64,000 bases of DNA from Hymenobacter yonginensis (GTDB lineage: Bacteria > Bacteroidota > Bacteroidia > Cytophagales > Hymenobacteraceae), in NCBI RefSeq assembly GCF_027625995.1, contig NZ_CP115396.1:1426001-1490000 (forward strand), written 5' to 3'. The notes beneath the pieces were generated by a model. The model did not search any database. It was given only the letters and a program-made list of their open reading frames with translations, and was not told the origin of the DNA. Of this stretch, positions 41,326 to 49,623 are shown one piece after another (positions within the stretch are counted from its first letter, which is position 1; each line of letters opens with the position of its first letter). The translations under genes and the position numbers were made by a program.

Positions 41326-42090
41326 TTACAAATCACGGCTGCGCAGCAGCAAGTAGCTCAAACCCCAGAACAGGGCCGTGTAGGCCAGGGCCAGCGGCAG
41401 CGCCTGGCTGGGCAGCAGGGCCATGGATGGGCCCGTGACGGTGGCCATCAGCTCCTGGCCGGGCATGGGCGTGAGGCTGTTGAAGATCTTGGCCGGCAGG
41501 AAGCGGTCCAGCTCGTCGGGCAGCGACAGGCGCAACAGTGGCTCGGCCACCCACAGGTACAGCAGAAACAGCAGAATGGCGGCTCCGCTGCGGCGCACCA
41601 GCACCGCCACCAGCGCGGCCAGCGCCAGCACGCCCAGCACCTGTACCCCATAGAGCAGCACCGCCGGCAAACCCGCCGTGGCCTGCGCCACCGTGCCCGC
41701 CGCCCGCGTCAGCCCGAAATACGTCCCGATGCCCAGCACCACCAGCACCGCAAAGCCCGCCAGCAGCCCCGATACGGCCAGCTTGTTTTGCAGCAGCCCC
41801 GCCACCGAGCTGCCATCAATCACCTGTTGCCGGAACGTGCGGAACTGAAACTCGTCGGTGACAAGAATCACCAGCAGAATACCCAGCAGCATGGTGAAGT
41901 AGCTGGCCACAAACGTGAGCTTCTCCCACAGCCCCGGAAACACATACAGCGAGTCTCCCAGCCGCTGCCCGTTCACGTTCAGGCTGCCGCCTGCCGACAC
42001 AAACAGCAGCAGCAGCACGGCATACGCCAGCAGAATGATCCAGACGGTGCGGTAGGGGAGAATCTTGCGAAGTTCGGCGCGGAAAAGCAT
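41326..42090 (-). CDS. ABC-2 type exporter permease
   Basis: The 254-residue product starts MLFRAELRKILPYRTVW; the open frame continues upstream into repeat sequence and is not used. About six membrane helices are visible, from IILLAYAVLLLLFVSAGG to LPLALAYTALFWGLSYLLL. The first loop GQRLGDSLYVFPGLWEKL precedes FTMLLGILLVILVTDEFQFRTFRQQV, a typical ABC-2 segment. The cognate ATPase gene lies 139 nt upstream in the same direction, with repeats in the gap. Such pairs export drugs, lipids or polysaccharides; the substrate is unknown. Confidence 0.85.
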   Translation of the reverse strand: MLFRAELRKILPYRTVWIILLAYAVLLLLFVSAGGSLNVNGQRLGDSLYVFPGLWEKLTFVASYFTMLLGILLVILVTDEFQFRTFRQQVIDGSSVAGLLQNKLAVSGLLAGFAVLVVLGIGTYFGLTRAAGTVAQATAGLPAVLLYGVQVLGVLALAALVAVLVRRSGAAILLFLLYLWVAEPLLRLSLPDELDRFLPAKIFNSLTPMPGQELMATVTGPSMALLPSQALPLALAYTALFWGLSYLLLRSRDL

Positions 42091-42131
42091 GAGCGGTTGA
42101 ATGGCTTGATGGTTGAATTGCTGAATGGTTT

Positions 42132-42222
42132 GATGGCTGAATGGTTGAACACTGTGAAGGCCGGGGCAGAAAGATGAACCTTCAGCTATCCAGTCCTTTA
42201 ACCGTTCAACCATGCAGCCATC
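42132..42222. repeat. Inverted repeat between the ABC transporter genes
   Basis: GATGGCTGAATGGTTGAAC (42132-42150) is inverted at 42204-42222 with one mismatch. Degenerate copies of GATGGTTGAA and GAATGGTTTGATGG precede it (from 42095). A similar TGATGGCTGAACGG stretch follows the M28 peptidase gene near 57881. Confidence 0.75.
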
Positions 42223-42229
42223 AAGCCAT

Positions 42230-43123
42230 TTACTTGGTCAGCTCCAGAAACTGGGCTTCCAGGCTGCGGCGGCGCAACTCCAGGCCGGCCAGGGCAATGT
42301 TCTGGGCGAACAGGGCGCGGTTGAGGTCGGCGGGGCCGTGGCCGGGTGCCAGGGCGGCGCTGAGCTGGCCGTCGGGTTCGGGGCGCACGTCCGACACCCA
42401 GGGCAGGGCGGCCAGTGCCTGCTGCACGGCGGCGGCGGCCTGCGGCTCGGGGCGCAGCAGCACCCGGTCGGCGGTGGCCAGGATGTTGCCGACGGGGCCG
42501 GCCGCCCGCAGCTCGCCGCGCTGCAGTACCGCCACATGCGTGCATACTTTCTCGATTTCATCGAGCAGGTGGCTGGCCAGAATTATGGTTTTGCCCTCGG
42601 AAGCCAGACGCTGCACTAGGCCGCGCACCTCGGCAATGCCCTGCGGATCGAGGCCGTTGGTGGGCTCGTCGAGCACCAGCACCTCGGGGTTGCCGAGCAG
42701 GGTGGAAGCTAGGGCCAGCCGCTGCTTCATGCCCAGCGAGAACCCGCGGAAGGCATCGTGCTGCCGCGTGCCCAGCCCCACGGTATCGAGGGCCTGGTCT
42801 ACGCTGCGCGGGTCGGCCCGCTTGATGTCGGCGGCCAGCTGCAGGTTCTGGCGGGCCGAGAGGTAGGGGAAGAAGTTGGGCGTTTCCAGCAACGCCCCGA
42901 TGCGCCGCCGCCCGGCCGCCGTGGGCGGCTGCCCAAACCAGCGCACCGTCCCGCCCGACGCCCGCAATACGCCCAGCGCAATGCCTAGCGTAGTGGTTTT
43001 GCCGCTGCCGTTGGGTCCCAGCAGGCCATACACGCTGCCCGGCTCCACCTGCAGCGTCAGGCCCCGCAGCGCCGTGGTGCCGCCGTAGGTTTTGGAAAGG
43101 TTGTCGAGTTCGAGAATGGGCAT
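42230..43123 (-). CDS. ABC transporter ATP-binding protein
   Basis: The 297-residue product has a complete ATPase: Walker A GPNGSGKTTT (37-46), Q-loop ALLETPNFFPYLSARQ, signature FSLGMKQRLALAS, Walker B VLVLDEPTNGLDPQG and H-loop ILASHLLDEIE. The C-terminal 80 residues are a polar extension common in ABC-2 exporters. It drives the permease encoded 139 nt downstream. Substrate unknown. Confidence 0.92.
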   Translation of the reverse strand: MPILELDNLSKTYGGTTALRGLTLQVEPGSVYGLLGPNGSGKTTTLGIALGVLRASGGTVRWFGQPPTAAGRRRIGALLETPNFFPYLSARQNLQLAADIKRADPRSVDQALDTVGLGTRQHDAFRGFSLGMKQRLALASTLLGNPEVLVLDEPTNGLDPQGIAEVRGLVQRLASEGKTIILASHLLDEIEKVCTHVAVLQRGELRAAGPVGNILATADRVLLRPEPQAAAAVQQALAALPWVSDVRPEPDGQLSAALAPGHGPADLNRALFAQNIALAGLELRRRSLEAQFLELTK

Positions 43124-43215
43124 GAGTAGGGAGGGAATTGTATAAGGTCCGAGGCTGCAACGTTAGCACGTCATGCAGAACGCAGCCGAAGGCGAAGTGA
43201 AGCATGACGTTCAAA

Positions 43216-44967
43216 CTACTCCACTGGCAGCGCGCCGCCCATCCAGCGGACTACCGGGTAGCGCAGGTGGGTTTTTTCGTAGTTCGGCGACTGGCGGTAC
43301 ACCCAATCCAGCTGGGCGGCGCCGCTGGCGGCAAAGGCAGGGTTTTGCTGCTTGAGCTTCTCCAGCCGCTCGCGCAAAGCCGGGTCGCGGCGGAGCAGGT
43401 CGGCGGCCACGTCCTCGAACACGTAATCGGAGAAATACTCTTTCTGCTGCAGCACGCTGTCGAAGAAGCCCCAGGCAAAAAACGAGTCGGTGGCCTGCGG
43501 CTCCAGCGTTTCGATGAGGTAGCGGGCGGCCGGCTGGTTGAGGACGGCCACGTAGTCGCCTTTCAGAAAGGCCACGGGCTGCGGCGCGGTGCGCAGCTCC
43601 ACGGCCGTGTGCACATAGTGGCCCTCATAGGGGCGCTGGCCGGTTTTGTAGTCCTGCACGTAGTACACGTCGGCCGTGAGGGTGGTGTCTTGGCGCAGGC
43701 GGCGCAGCTGCACGCCCGAGAGGCGCAGGCGCTCCAGTACCTCGCTCCAGGCCTGCGGAATCAGATAAGCCGCAGGCCGCTGCACCTGCACGGTAGGCTG
43801 GAACGTGTTGTAGTACGGAATCTGGCGCGAATACGGGGCTTTGCGGTCGTAGTAGAGGCGGGGCTGGCCGCTGATGTCGCTGGGCTTGAGCTTGCCTTCG
43901 TAGCCGAGAAACGTCACTTTGTCGGCGGCCGTGGTGTCGAGCTTCCAGGCCAGCGGGAAGGTGGTCTGGATGGCGGTCTGCTGCTGGGCGGCGGCGCGGG
44001 CCTGCGCCAGGGCGTCTTTCTGCTGAGCCACGGCCTGCACCAGCAGCTCCAGGAAATCGTACTGAGCCTTCACGCGGGGCGCGTAGGCTTTGAGCATGTG
44101 CGTTTCCGTGACGAAGCCGATGGTATTAAACAGCGTGGTGTAGCCCGTGGAATAGCGCGGCGACTCCATGAAACCCGTCAGGCCGCGGGCGTCGGGCGTG
44201 CGGCCCTCAAAGTCCACGTAGGGCGTCATGGGCGTTTTGCGCTTGGCCATGCCGCCGTACACGGCCGGCAGCAGCTGCCCGTTGAGGTAGCTGCGCAGGG
44301 CCGGGTGCAGCTTGCTTTGCTGCGTGGCAATGAGCGTCATCGTGTACTGGTAGTCGGCGCCGTCGGAGGTGTGGGTGTCCACGAACACGTCGGGCTGCCA
44401 GCGCTGGAACAGCTGCGCAAAGGCGCGGGCGTTGCGCGAGTCCTGCTTGATGTAGTCGCGGTTCAGGTCGAGGTTGCGGGCGTTGCCGCGGAAGCCGTAG
44501 CTCTCAGGCCCGTTCTGGTTGGCGCGGGTGGTGGAGTTGCGGTTCAGCGAGCCATCGACGTTGTATATCGGGATGATAACTAGCGTAATGTCCGTAAGCT
44601 GGCGGCGCAGCTTAGGCTGCTGCACGTAGTCGCGGGCCAGCATCATGGCCGCATCAATGCCCTCCGGCTCGCCCGGATGAATGCCGTTCTGGATGAACAC
44701 CACCTGCCGCCCTTTGGCCCGCACCGAAGCCGGGTCAGCGTCGCCGTCGAGGCTTATCACTACCTCGTGCAGGGGCCGGCCGCTGTCGGTGGTGCCGGCC
44801 TCACGCAGCGTGATTTCGGGGTAGGCCGCATCCAGGCGCTGGTAGTAGGCGATGCAGGCGGCGTGGGTGGTGGTGGTATTGCCGTTGCCCAACTCGTAGG
44901 GCGTGCGCCAGTCGGTTTTGGGCGCCGCCGACGTGAGCAGCAGCGCAGAAAGCAGGAAGGAAAGCAT
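43216..44967 (-). CDS. Secreted M14-family zinc carboxypeptidase
   Basis: The 583-residue product has a signal peptide (MLSFLLSALLLTSAA). The M14 zinc motif is FIQNGIHPGEPEG (His and Glu) and the second ligand is in VDTHTSDGADYQY; the region ARNLDLNRDYIKQDSRNARAF carries the substrate-binding Arg/Asn pattern. GFVTETHMLK may hold the catalytic Glu. The C-terminal 220 residues (from FLGYEGKLKPSDISG) extend beyond the classic domain. It trims C-terminal amino acids or peptidoglycan peptides outside the cell. An A/T-richer gap with a 19-bp inverted repeat follows upstream. Confidence 0.88.
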   Translation of the reverse strand: MLSFLLSALLLTSAAPKTDWRTPYELGNGNTTTTHAACIAYYQRLDAAYPEITLREAGTTDSGRPLHEVVISLDGDADPASVRAKGRQVVFIQNGIHPGEPEGIDAAMMLARDYVQQPKLRRQLTDITLVIIPIYNVDGSLNRNSTTRANQNGPESYGFRGNARNLDLNRDYIKQDSRNARAFAQLFQRWQPDVFVDTHTSDGADYQYTMTLIATQQSKLHPALRSYLNGQLLPAVYGGMAKRKTPMTPYVDFEGRTPDARGLTGFMESPRYSTGYTTLFNTIGFVTETHMLKAYAPRVKAQYDFLELLVQAVAQQKDALAQARAAAQQQTAIQTTFPLAWKLDTTAADKVTFLGYEGKLKPSDISGQPRLYYDRKAPYSRQIPYYNTFQPTVQVQRPAAYLIPQAWSEVLERLRLSGVQLRRLRQDTTLTADVYYVQDYKTGQRPYEGHYVHTAVELRTAPQPVAFLKGDYVAVLNQPAARYLIETLEPQATDSFFAWGFFDSVLQQKEYFSDYVFEDVAADLLRRDPALRERLEKLKQQNPAFAASGAAQLDWVYRQSPNYEKTHLRYPVVRWMGGALPVE

Positions 44968-45004
44968 GCGGCAAAGGAAGGAAAACCGCGCGGGATTATA
45001 GGGA

Positions 45005-45071
45005 GGTGATGAGGTGAATGGTGATGAGGTAATGAAGTGCGGTGTTATTTCTCACCATTCACCTCATCACC
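45005..45071. repeat. 19-bp perfect inverted repeat upstream of the M14 gene
   Basis: GGTGATGAGGTGAATGGTG (45005-45023) is inverted at 45053-45071. It lies in the gap between the DoxX stop and the M14 start, so it may terminate DoxX transcription. Confidence 0.75.
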
Positions 45072-45085
45072 ATCTACCTCATCAC

Positions 45086-45520
45086 TTAATACAAGCGGCG
45101 GCGGGCCGGGAACAGTAGCTGGTCGAGGCTGAGGCGGCCGGGGCCGGCTAGCAACAGTCCCAGAAACAGGAAGGCCGATTCCAGGGCGTGCGAGTAGCCG
45201 CTGAACCCGTCGCCGGCGCTCAGGTGCTGCACCGTAGCCATAATCATGGTGCCCAGCAGCAGGGCACACGCTACCCGGAAAAACAACCCCAACGCCAGCA
45301 GCTGCCCGCCCACGGCCTCGGCCACCGCGGCCAGAAAGCCCCAGAAAGCCGGCGCAAAATCCAGCCCCACCACCTTCATCACGCTGCCCACCTTCACCCA
45401 GGCCTCGGGGCCGCCCACCAGCTTGGGGTAGCCATGGATGGTGAACATGACGCCAATGCCCACCCGCAGCAGCAAGAGGCCAAGGTTGTGGGTGCGGTAG
45501 CGGTTTTCAAACAGAGTCAT
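45086..45520 (-). CDS. DoxX-family membrane protein
   Basis: The 144-residue product has four membrane helices, from LGLLLLRVGIGVMFTIHGYPKLVGG to AFLFLGLLLAGPGRLSLD. HGYPKL after helix 1 and the second-half FFRVACALLLGTMIMATVQHL are typical of the DoxX/SURF4-like group. In some bacteria DoxX is linked to quinol oxidation or oxidative stress, but this protein stands alone and its role is unknown. Start ATG 45520 follows an A/T-richer leader. Confidence 0.85.
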   Translation of the reverse strand: MTLFENRYRTHNLGLLLLRVGIGVMFTIHGYPKLVGGPEAWVKVGSVMKVVGLDFAPAFWGFLAAVAEAVGGQLLALGLFFRVACALLLGTMIMATVQHLSAGDGFSGYSHALESAFLFLGLLLAGPGRLSLDQLLFPARRRLY

Positions 45521-45621
45521 AGGAAAAACGGTATTCCTAAATGCTTGGCCAGAGAAAAGAGTGTGCTTTCGTTGGCAAAGTACAAGAAATACGCAGCATC
45601 ACAATCTGCAGGGTTTGCCGG

Positions 45622-46314
45622 CTACTGGTATAGTAATACCCCGGTGATGCGCGCTGCCGGCGGGATATCTGTTGAGCTCATTTCCTCCGGGTGCTTGTCG
45701 GGCAGCGAGTTGGGGTCGATAACCCAGGCGGTTTTCACCTCGCCCGACACGGCCGCAAAGCCGGCCGGCGTGTTGCGCACCTTGGTAAGCCCCAGGTTCT
45801 GGCGGGCGGCCCCAAACGGCGAGCCCACCCCAATGCCTTCGGCCGTGCGGTACTGCGGGTCGTAGATGCGGATGCGGCGCAGCCGGTAGCCGCCGGCCGA
45901 GTCCGGAATCATGTGCAGGATGTTGGCGGGAGCGTCGGGGCGCTTGGCGTCGCGCATTTCGTAGGCGGGCAGCTGCCGGCCGTTGTCGGAGTAGGTGGTG
46001 GGGCGGAGCTGCTCGGCGGGTACCACCTTTTTGAGCTGGGTTTCGCGCATGCCCAGGCGCAGCACGCCGGCGCGCCCCGGGCTGATCAGGTATTGCAGGT
46101 CGATGTTGTCGGCTGGAGTGGAGGTGCCGGGCTCCTGGGCTACGCCGGGGGCGCCAGGCTTGAGGGCCGCCGGGTCGGTGGCCCCGTCGGCGGGCAAGAA
46201 GGGCGGCGTGCCCGAGTCGGAAGGAGAGCCGCAGGAAGTGGCGAGGGCAGTGGTAAGCAGGGCCGCGGCCAGCGCCGGCACCAGGGAAGCAAATCGATTC
46301 AGCATCATGGGCAT
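45622..46314 (-). CDS. Lipoprotein, unknown function
   Basis: The 230-residue product (ATG 46314; ATG codons at 46308 and 46305 are also possible) has a lipobox ATSCGSPS, so it is probably exported and lipid-anchored. A low-complexity Pro/Thr/Gly segment (PADGATDPAALKPGAPGVAQEPGTSTPAD) links it to a folded part with YLISPGRAGVLRLGMRETQLKKVVP and GGYRLRRIRIYDPQYRTAEGIGVGSPFG. The last part resembles small periplasmic beta domains. I do not recognise the family. It is divergent from surE. Confidence 0.75.
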   Translation of the reverse strand: MPMMLNRFASLVPALAAALLTTALATSCGSPSDSGTPPFLPADGATDPAALKPGAPGVAQEPGTSTPADNIDLQYLISPGRAGVLRLGMRETQLKKVVPAEQLRPTTYSDNGRQLPAYEMRDAKRPDAPANILHMIPDSAGGYRLRRIRIYDPQYRTAEGIGVGSPFGAARQNLGLTKVRNTPAGFAAVSGEVKTAWVIDPNSLPDKHPEEMSSTDIPPAARITGVLLYQ

Positions 46315-46408
46315 ACGGCAGAACGCGGCCGGTAGTTGATGGCCGGCCCGGCAGATAATTTGGCTATAAGGTCGGCCGTGCTACCCGGCTGGCGCGTACG
46401 GAAACGAG

Positions 46409-46416
46409 TACCTTTG
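46409..46416 (+). promoter_or_regulatory. -7 box for surE
   Basis: TACCTTTG matches the Bacteroidota -7 consensus, 33 nt before the GTG start of surE. No clear -33 element was seen. Confidence 0.5.
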
Positions 46417-46449
46417 GCTTCCTGATCGTTCACCACACCCTTTCGAATC

Positions 46450-47319
46450 GTGTCTGATACTGCCCGCAAACCCCTGATTCTCATTTCCAACGACGACGGC
46501 ATCACGGCCCCCGGCATTGCCACGCTCGTGCGCGTCATGCGCCGCATCGGCGAGGTAGTGGTAGTAGCGCCCAACTCGCCGCAGTCGGGCATGGGCCACG
46601 CCATCACTATCGGCACCTCGTTACGCCTCGACCCCAGCACCATTTTCCCCGGCATCGAGAGCTACGAGTGCAGCGGCACCCCGGCCGACTGCGTGAAGCT
46701 GGCCAAGCACCACGTGCTGAAAGACCGCCAGCCCGATCTGGTGGTGTCGGGCATCAACCACGGCTCCAACTCGTCGGTAAATGTGCTGTACTCGGGCACG
46801 ATGTCGGCGGCCATCGAGGCGGCCATTGAAGGGCTGCCGGCCATCGGGTTTTCGCTGTGCGAATACGGCCACAACGCCGACTTCGAGCACACCGAAGCGT
46901 GGGTGGAGCACATTGTGCGGGAGGCGCTGGCGCACGGCATCCCGCAGGGTACGGCCCTGAACGTGAACATTCCCAAGAAATCGGAGCAGCCGATTGCGGG
47001 CATCCGCATCTGCCGCCAGGCCCGCGCCAAGTGGCAGGAAGAGTTCGATTTGCGCCACGACCCCTACAAGCGCCCGTATTACTGGCTGATCGGGGAGTTC
47101 GTGAACCTCGACCAAGGCACCGACACCGACGAGTGGGCGCTGGCCAACAACTTCATATCGGTAGTGCCCTGTCAGTTCGACCTTACGGCCCACCATACCA
47201 TCAGCACCCTGAATGCCAGCTGGCAGCTGGGCCCGAAATTCGACGGCCCCACGCAGCCCGCGCCGCACCTGGGCAGCGCCACCCCCGAGCCCGGCGAATC
47301 GGCCGAAGGACTGGGGTAG
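46450..47319 (+). CDS. surE: 5'/3'-nucleotidase SurE
   Basis: The 289-residue product begins with a GTG start (SDTARKPLILISNDDGITAPGI). The SurE metal site is ILISNDDG (Asp-Asp) with NSPQSGMGHAIT and GINHGSNSSVNVLYSGTMSAA. It removes phosphate from nucleotides, mainly in the cytoplasm, and is linked to stationary-phase survival in E. coli. The C-terminal 20 residues (from GPTQPAPHLG) are extra and low-complexity. It has its own promoter, and a strong terminator follows. Confidence 0.93.
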   Translation: MSDTARKPLILISNDDGITAPGIATLVRVMRRIGEVVVVAPNSPQSGMGHAITIGTSLRLDPSTIFPGIESYECSGTPADCVKLAKHHVLKDRQPDLVVSGINHGSNSSVNVLYSGTMSAAIEAAIEGLPAIGFSLCEYGHNADFEHTEAWVEHIVREALAHGIPQGTALNVNIPKKSEQPIAGIRICRQARAKWQEEFDLRHDPYKRPYYWLIGEFVNLDQGTDTDEWALANNFISVVPCQFDLTAHHTISTLNASWQLGPKFDGPTQPAPHLGSATPEPGESAEGLG

Positions 47320-47406
47320 AGAGTAGCTGAGTAAGATTGCCCAGAGTGAGCAGAAGCCGCGTAGCGGCGGCAGGTTTGTAGCAGCCAGCCAGTCTATCTT
47401 GGAGCA

Positions 47407-47466
47407 AAGCCGCGTAGCGGCGGCAGATTCGTTAGCAGAATCTGCCGTTGCTACGCGGCTTTTTTG
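47407..47466 (+). terminator. Terminator after surE
   Basis: A long hairpin (left arm 47407-47430, right arm 47438-47461, one mismatch) is followed by six T. A half copy of the left arm (AAGCCGCGTAGCGGCGGCAG) precedes it near 47354, giving a local duplication. Confidence 0.88.
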
Positions 47467-47482
47467 TGCGTGGTGCAGTAGG

Positions 47483-47689
47483 CTATTTGTTCCACACATG
47501 CTTCACGTGGCGCACTACTGGCCCGGGCGCGTGGCGCACTACCAGCGGGACGCTGTGCGCTACGGCTGCCGGCGGGGTGGGCCTGAGCAGCACGGGCAGG
47601 TAAAGCAATACGGCCAGCGCGGCCAGCAGCAGCAAAATGCCGAGCAGCGGCCGGGCGTAGGACTTGTGGCGAATAGAAGAGAATTTCAT
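47483..47689 (-). CDS. Small single-helix membrane protein
   Basis: The 68-residue product starts MKFSSIRHKSYARP, followed by one membrane helix (LLGILLLLAALAVLLYLPVLL) and a His/Val-rich tail (VVRHAPGPVVRHVKHVWNK). It starts 72 nt after the histidine kinase stop in the same direction and may be in its unit. Small size and lack of a family make this a moderate call; the in-frame helix and RBS-like purines before the ATG support it. Confidence 0.5.
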   Translation of the reverse strand: MKFSSIRHKSYARPLLGILLLLAALAVLLYLPVLLRPTPPAAVAHSVPLVVRHAPGPVVRHVKHVWNK

Positions 47690-47761
47690 GCGGGTGGGAG
47701 TTGAGCGAGTGGGAGCTCTAAGCTAGCACGCTCAGCATGAAGACTGTATGAGGGAAAAGCG

Positions 47762-49126
47762 CTAGGCGCCAGAGGCTTTAGTGGCAGCTTCACCGGCAAA
47801 TTCCAGCGCAAACGTGGTGCCTTTGCCCAGCTCCGAACTGGCCGTGAGGGTGGCCTCGTGGAAGGTGGCAATGGTGAGGGCAATCGGCAGACCGAGGCCG
47901 AAGCCTTCCGGCGAGGCGGCCCCGCCCGCATTGAAGCGCCGGAACCGGTCGAAGAGGTGGGGTAGGTTTTCGGGCGCAATGCCCGGGCCGGTATCGGCCA
48001 CGGCCAGGCGGTAGCCGCCAGCCGGCAGCCGCGCCCCCGTCACGGTGATGCTGCCGCCCCAGCGGTTGTACTTGATGGCATTGCTGAGCAGGTTGAACAG
48101 CAGCGTAAATAGCAGCGTGTGGTTGGCGCGGAGCAGCACCAAGTCGGGGGAGAGCTGGGTGTGCAGGTGCAGCTCGCGCTGAGCCAGCCGGTCGTCGAGC
48201 TCGTTGAGTACTTCGGCCAGCACCGTGGCCAGGCTCACCGATTCCTCGCGCAGGTACTGCTCGTTTTCGATGTTGGCGATGAGCAGCAGCGTCCGGACGG
48301 TGTTGCGCAGTCGGTACAGCGTTTTCTGCGACTCTACAATCTTCAGCGAGTGCGCGTGGCTGAGGTCGGCGTCCTGCAGCATGTTCTCGAAGCGCGTCTG
48401 CAGAATGCTGACCGGCGTCAGCAGCTCGTGCGACACGTTGCTCATAAACTCGCGCTCCTTCTCAAACGCCGATTGTACTTGGTGCATCATTTCGTTGAGG
48501 CTGTCGTCGAGGCGGCGGAAGTCGGTGGTGCTGGTGCTGATGGGGGCGAAGGGGAAAGCCGACGGGTGGCGCACGTCGCGCAGCTTGCGCGTTATCAGGT
48601 CGCCGAGGGGGCGCAGCAGAAAGCGCGCAAAGGCTGCGTCCGTCACGATGGTGAGCAGCGCGCCCACCACCAGCACCCACAGCGCCAGTTGCCGCAGCGT
48701 GGCTTCCAGCAGCTCCACCGTGGCCAGCGACGAGCCGATTTCCAGGCGGTAGGGGCGGCCCTGGGCCGCAAACCGGTAGCTCAGAATCCGGAAATCCTCC
48801 ACGTCGTTGTCGACCTGCCGCTGCTCATCGAAAATGCGCTCCACGGCCACAGGCGCGGCGCGTCCGGCTTCTGGCGTCAGGCTGATGTATTCCTGCTTGA
48901 GGATGTTGTAGTCGGCGTAGGCCTCGTTCTGTTCCTGCCGCACAAAGGCCGTCAGGCCGTCGCGGGCAATCAGGGCCAGCACCTCACGCTTCTTCTCGTG
49001 CAGGCGCTGGTCGGTGTGCGACACGGCCACCCGGCTCACGATAGGCGGAATCACCAGCGCCCCCAGCAGCACCAGCAGCAGCTTGGACAAGGCATTGAAC
49101 AGGGCCAGTTTCGCTTCGAGGCGCAT
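47762..49126 (-). CDS. Sensor histidine kinase (HisKA)
   Basis: The 454-residue product has a membrane helix at about residues 10-32, an extracytoplasmic sensor part (33-145), a second helix (LALWVLVVGALLTIVTDAAFA) and a HAMP-like connector. The HisKA domain has His233 (NVSHELLTPVS) and the ATPase has LFNLLSNAIKY, DTGPGIAP and GFGLGLPIALTI. Its OmpR-type partner regulator gene starts about 1.2 kb upstream in the same orientation, split off by a four-helix-bundle gene on the other strand. The signal is unknown. Confidence 0.92.
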   Translation of the reverse strand: MRLEAKLALFNALSKLLLVLLGALVIPPIVSRVAVSHTDQRLHEKKREVLALIARDGLTAFVRQEQNEAYADYNILKQEYISLTPEAGRAAPVAVERIFDEQRQVDNDVEDFRILSYRFAAQGRPYRLEIGSSLATVELLEATLRQLALWVLVVGALLTIVTDAAFARFLLRPLGDLITRKLRDVRHPSAFPFAPISTSTTDFRRLDDSLNEMMHQVQSAFEKEREFMSNVSHELLTPVSILQTRFENMLQDADLSHAHSLKIVESQKTLYRLRNTVRTLLLIANIENEQYLREESVSLATVLAEVLNELDDRLAQRELHLHTQLSPDLVLLRANHTLLFTLLFNLLSNAIKYNRWGGSITVTGARLPAGGYRLAVADTGPGIAPENLPHLFDRFRRFNAGGAASPEGFGLGLPIALTIATFHEATLTASSELGKGTTFALEFAGEAATKASGA

Positions 49127-49129
49127 GGG

Positions 49130-49165
49130 AGAGTAACTGAGTAGTGGAGTAGCTGAGTAAATGTG
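49130..49165. repeat. GAGTAACTGAGTAG motif, copy before the four-helix-bundle gene
   Basis: GAGAGTAACTGAGTAG and AGTAGCTGAGTAAATG repeat within 36 nt directly upstream of the kinase start, on the side facing the inserted gene. Related copies are at 49568-49602 and, inverted, near 49624-49637. Confidence 0.6.
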
Positions 49166-49205
49166 TTGACAGGTATCTTACTACCTCACAAAAGCTATTC
49201 CGACT

Positions 49206-49577
49206 ATGACCAAGGAAGAAAAAGCGGCCTATAATGAAGCATTCCGCAACCGCACAAAAGCCGCTGCACTGCGCGTTATCCAGGTGGTTGAGCAGTTACC
49301 AAGAACTGCGGCGGCTGATGTGCTGGCCAGGCAGCTGTTACGGTCTGCTACTTCTGTGGCTGCTAACTATCGGGCGGCGTGCCGGGGCCGTTCTGCCGCC
49401 GAATTCTTTGCCAAACTCAGTATTTGCGTTGAAGAGGCAGACGAAACGCAGCTCTGGCTGGAAATGCTGGGAGATGCCGGAATCGTGCCTAAGTCCAGGT
49501 TGGCTGCTCTGGAATTGGAGTATGCCCAAATCACGGCAGTCCTCACCAAAGCCCGAAAAACAGCCTCGGGAGAGTAA
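49206..49577 (+). CDS. Four-helix-bundle protein (S23-like)
   Basis: The 123-residue product is all helical: KEEKAAYNEAFRNRTKAAALRVIQVVEQLP, then ADVLARQLLRSATSVAANYRAACRG and FFAKLSICVEEADETQLWLEMLGDAG. This is the four-helix-bundle family first seen in 23S rRNA intervening sequences and later as small stand-alone proteins; its role is unresolved. Here it is not next to rRNA. It lies on the opposite strand between the kinase and the regulator gene, flanked by repeats with a shared GAGTAACTGAGTAG motif, which suggests insertion of the gene into the two-component locus. Confidence 0.85.
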   Translation: MTKEEKAAYNEAFRNRTKAAALRVIQVVEQLPRTAAADVLARQLLRSATSVAANYRAACRGRSAAEFFAKLSICVEEADETQLWLEMLGDAGIVPKSRLAALELEYAQITAVLTKARKTASGE

Positions 49578-49602
49578 CTGAGTAGATGAGTAACTGAGTA
49601 AG
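49568..49602. repeat. GAGTAACTGAGTAG motif, copy after the four-helix-bundle gene
   Basis: GGAGAGTAACTGAGTAG then TGAGTAACTGAGTAAG within 35 nt after the gene. A short inverted copy (ACTCAGTTACTCT) covers the regulator stop. Together with the copy before the gene these bracket the four-helix-bundle gene. Confidence 0.65.
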
Positions 49603-49623
49603 ACGTTCTTGTGCTTGAACGGC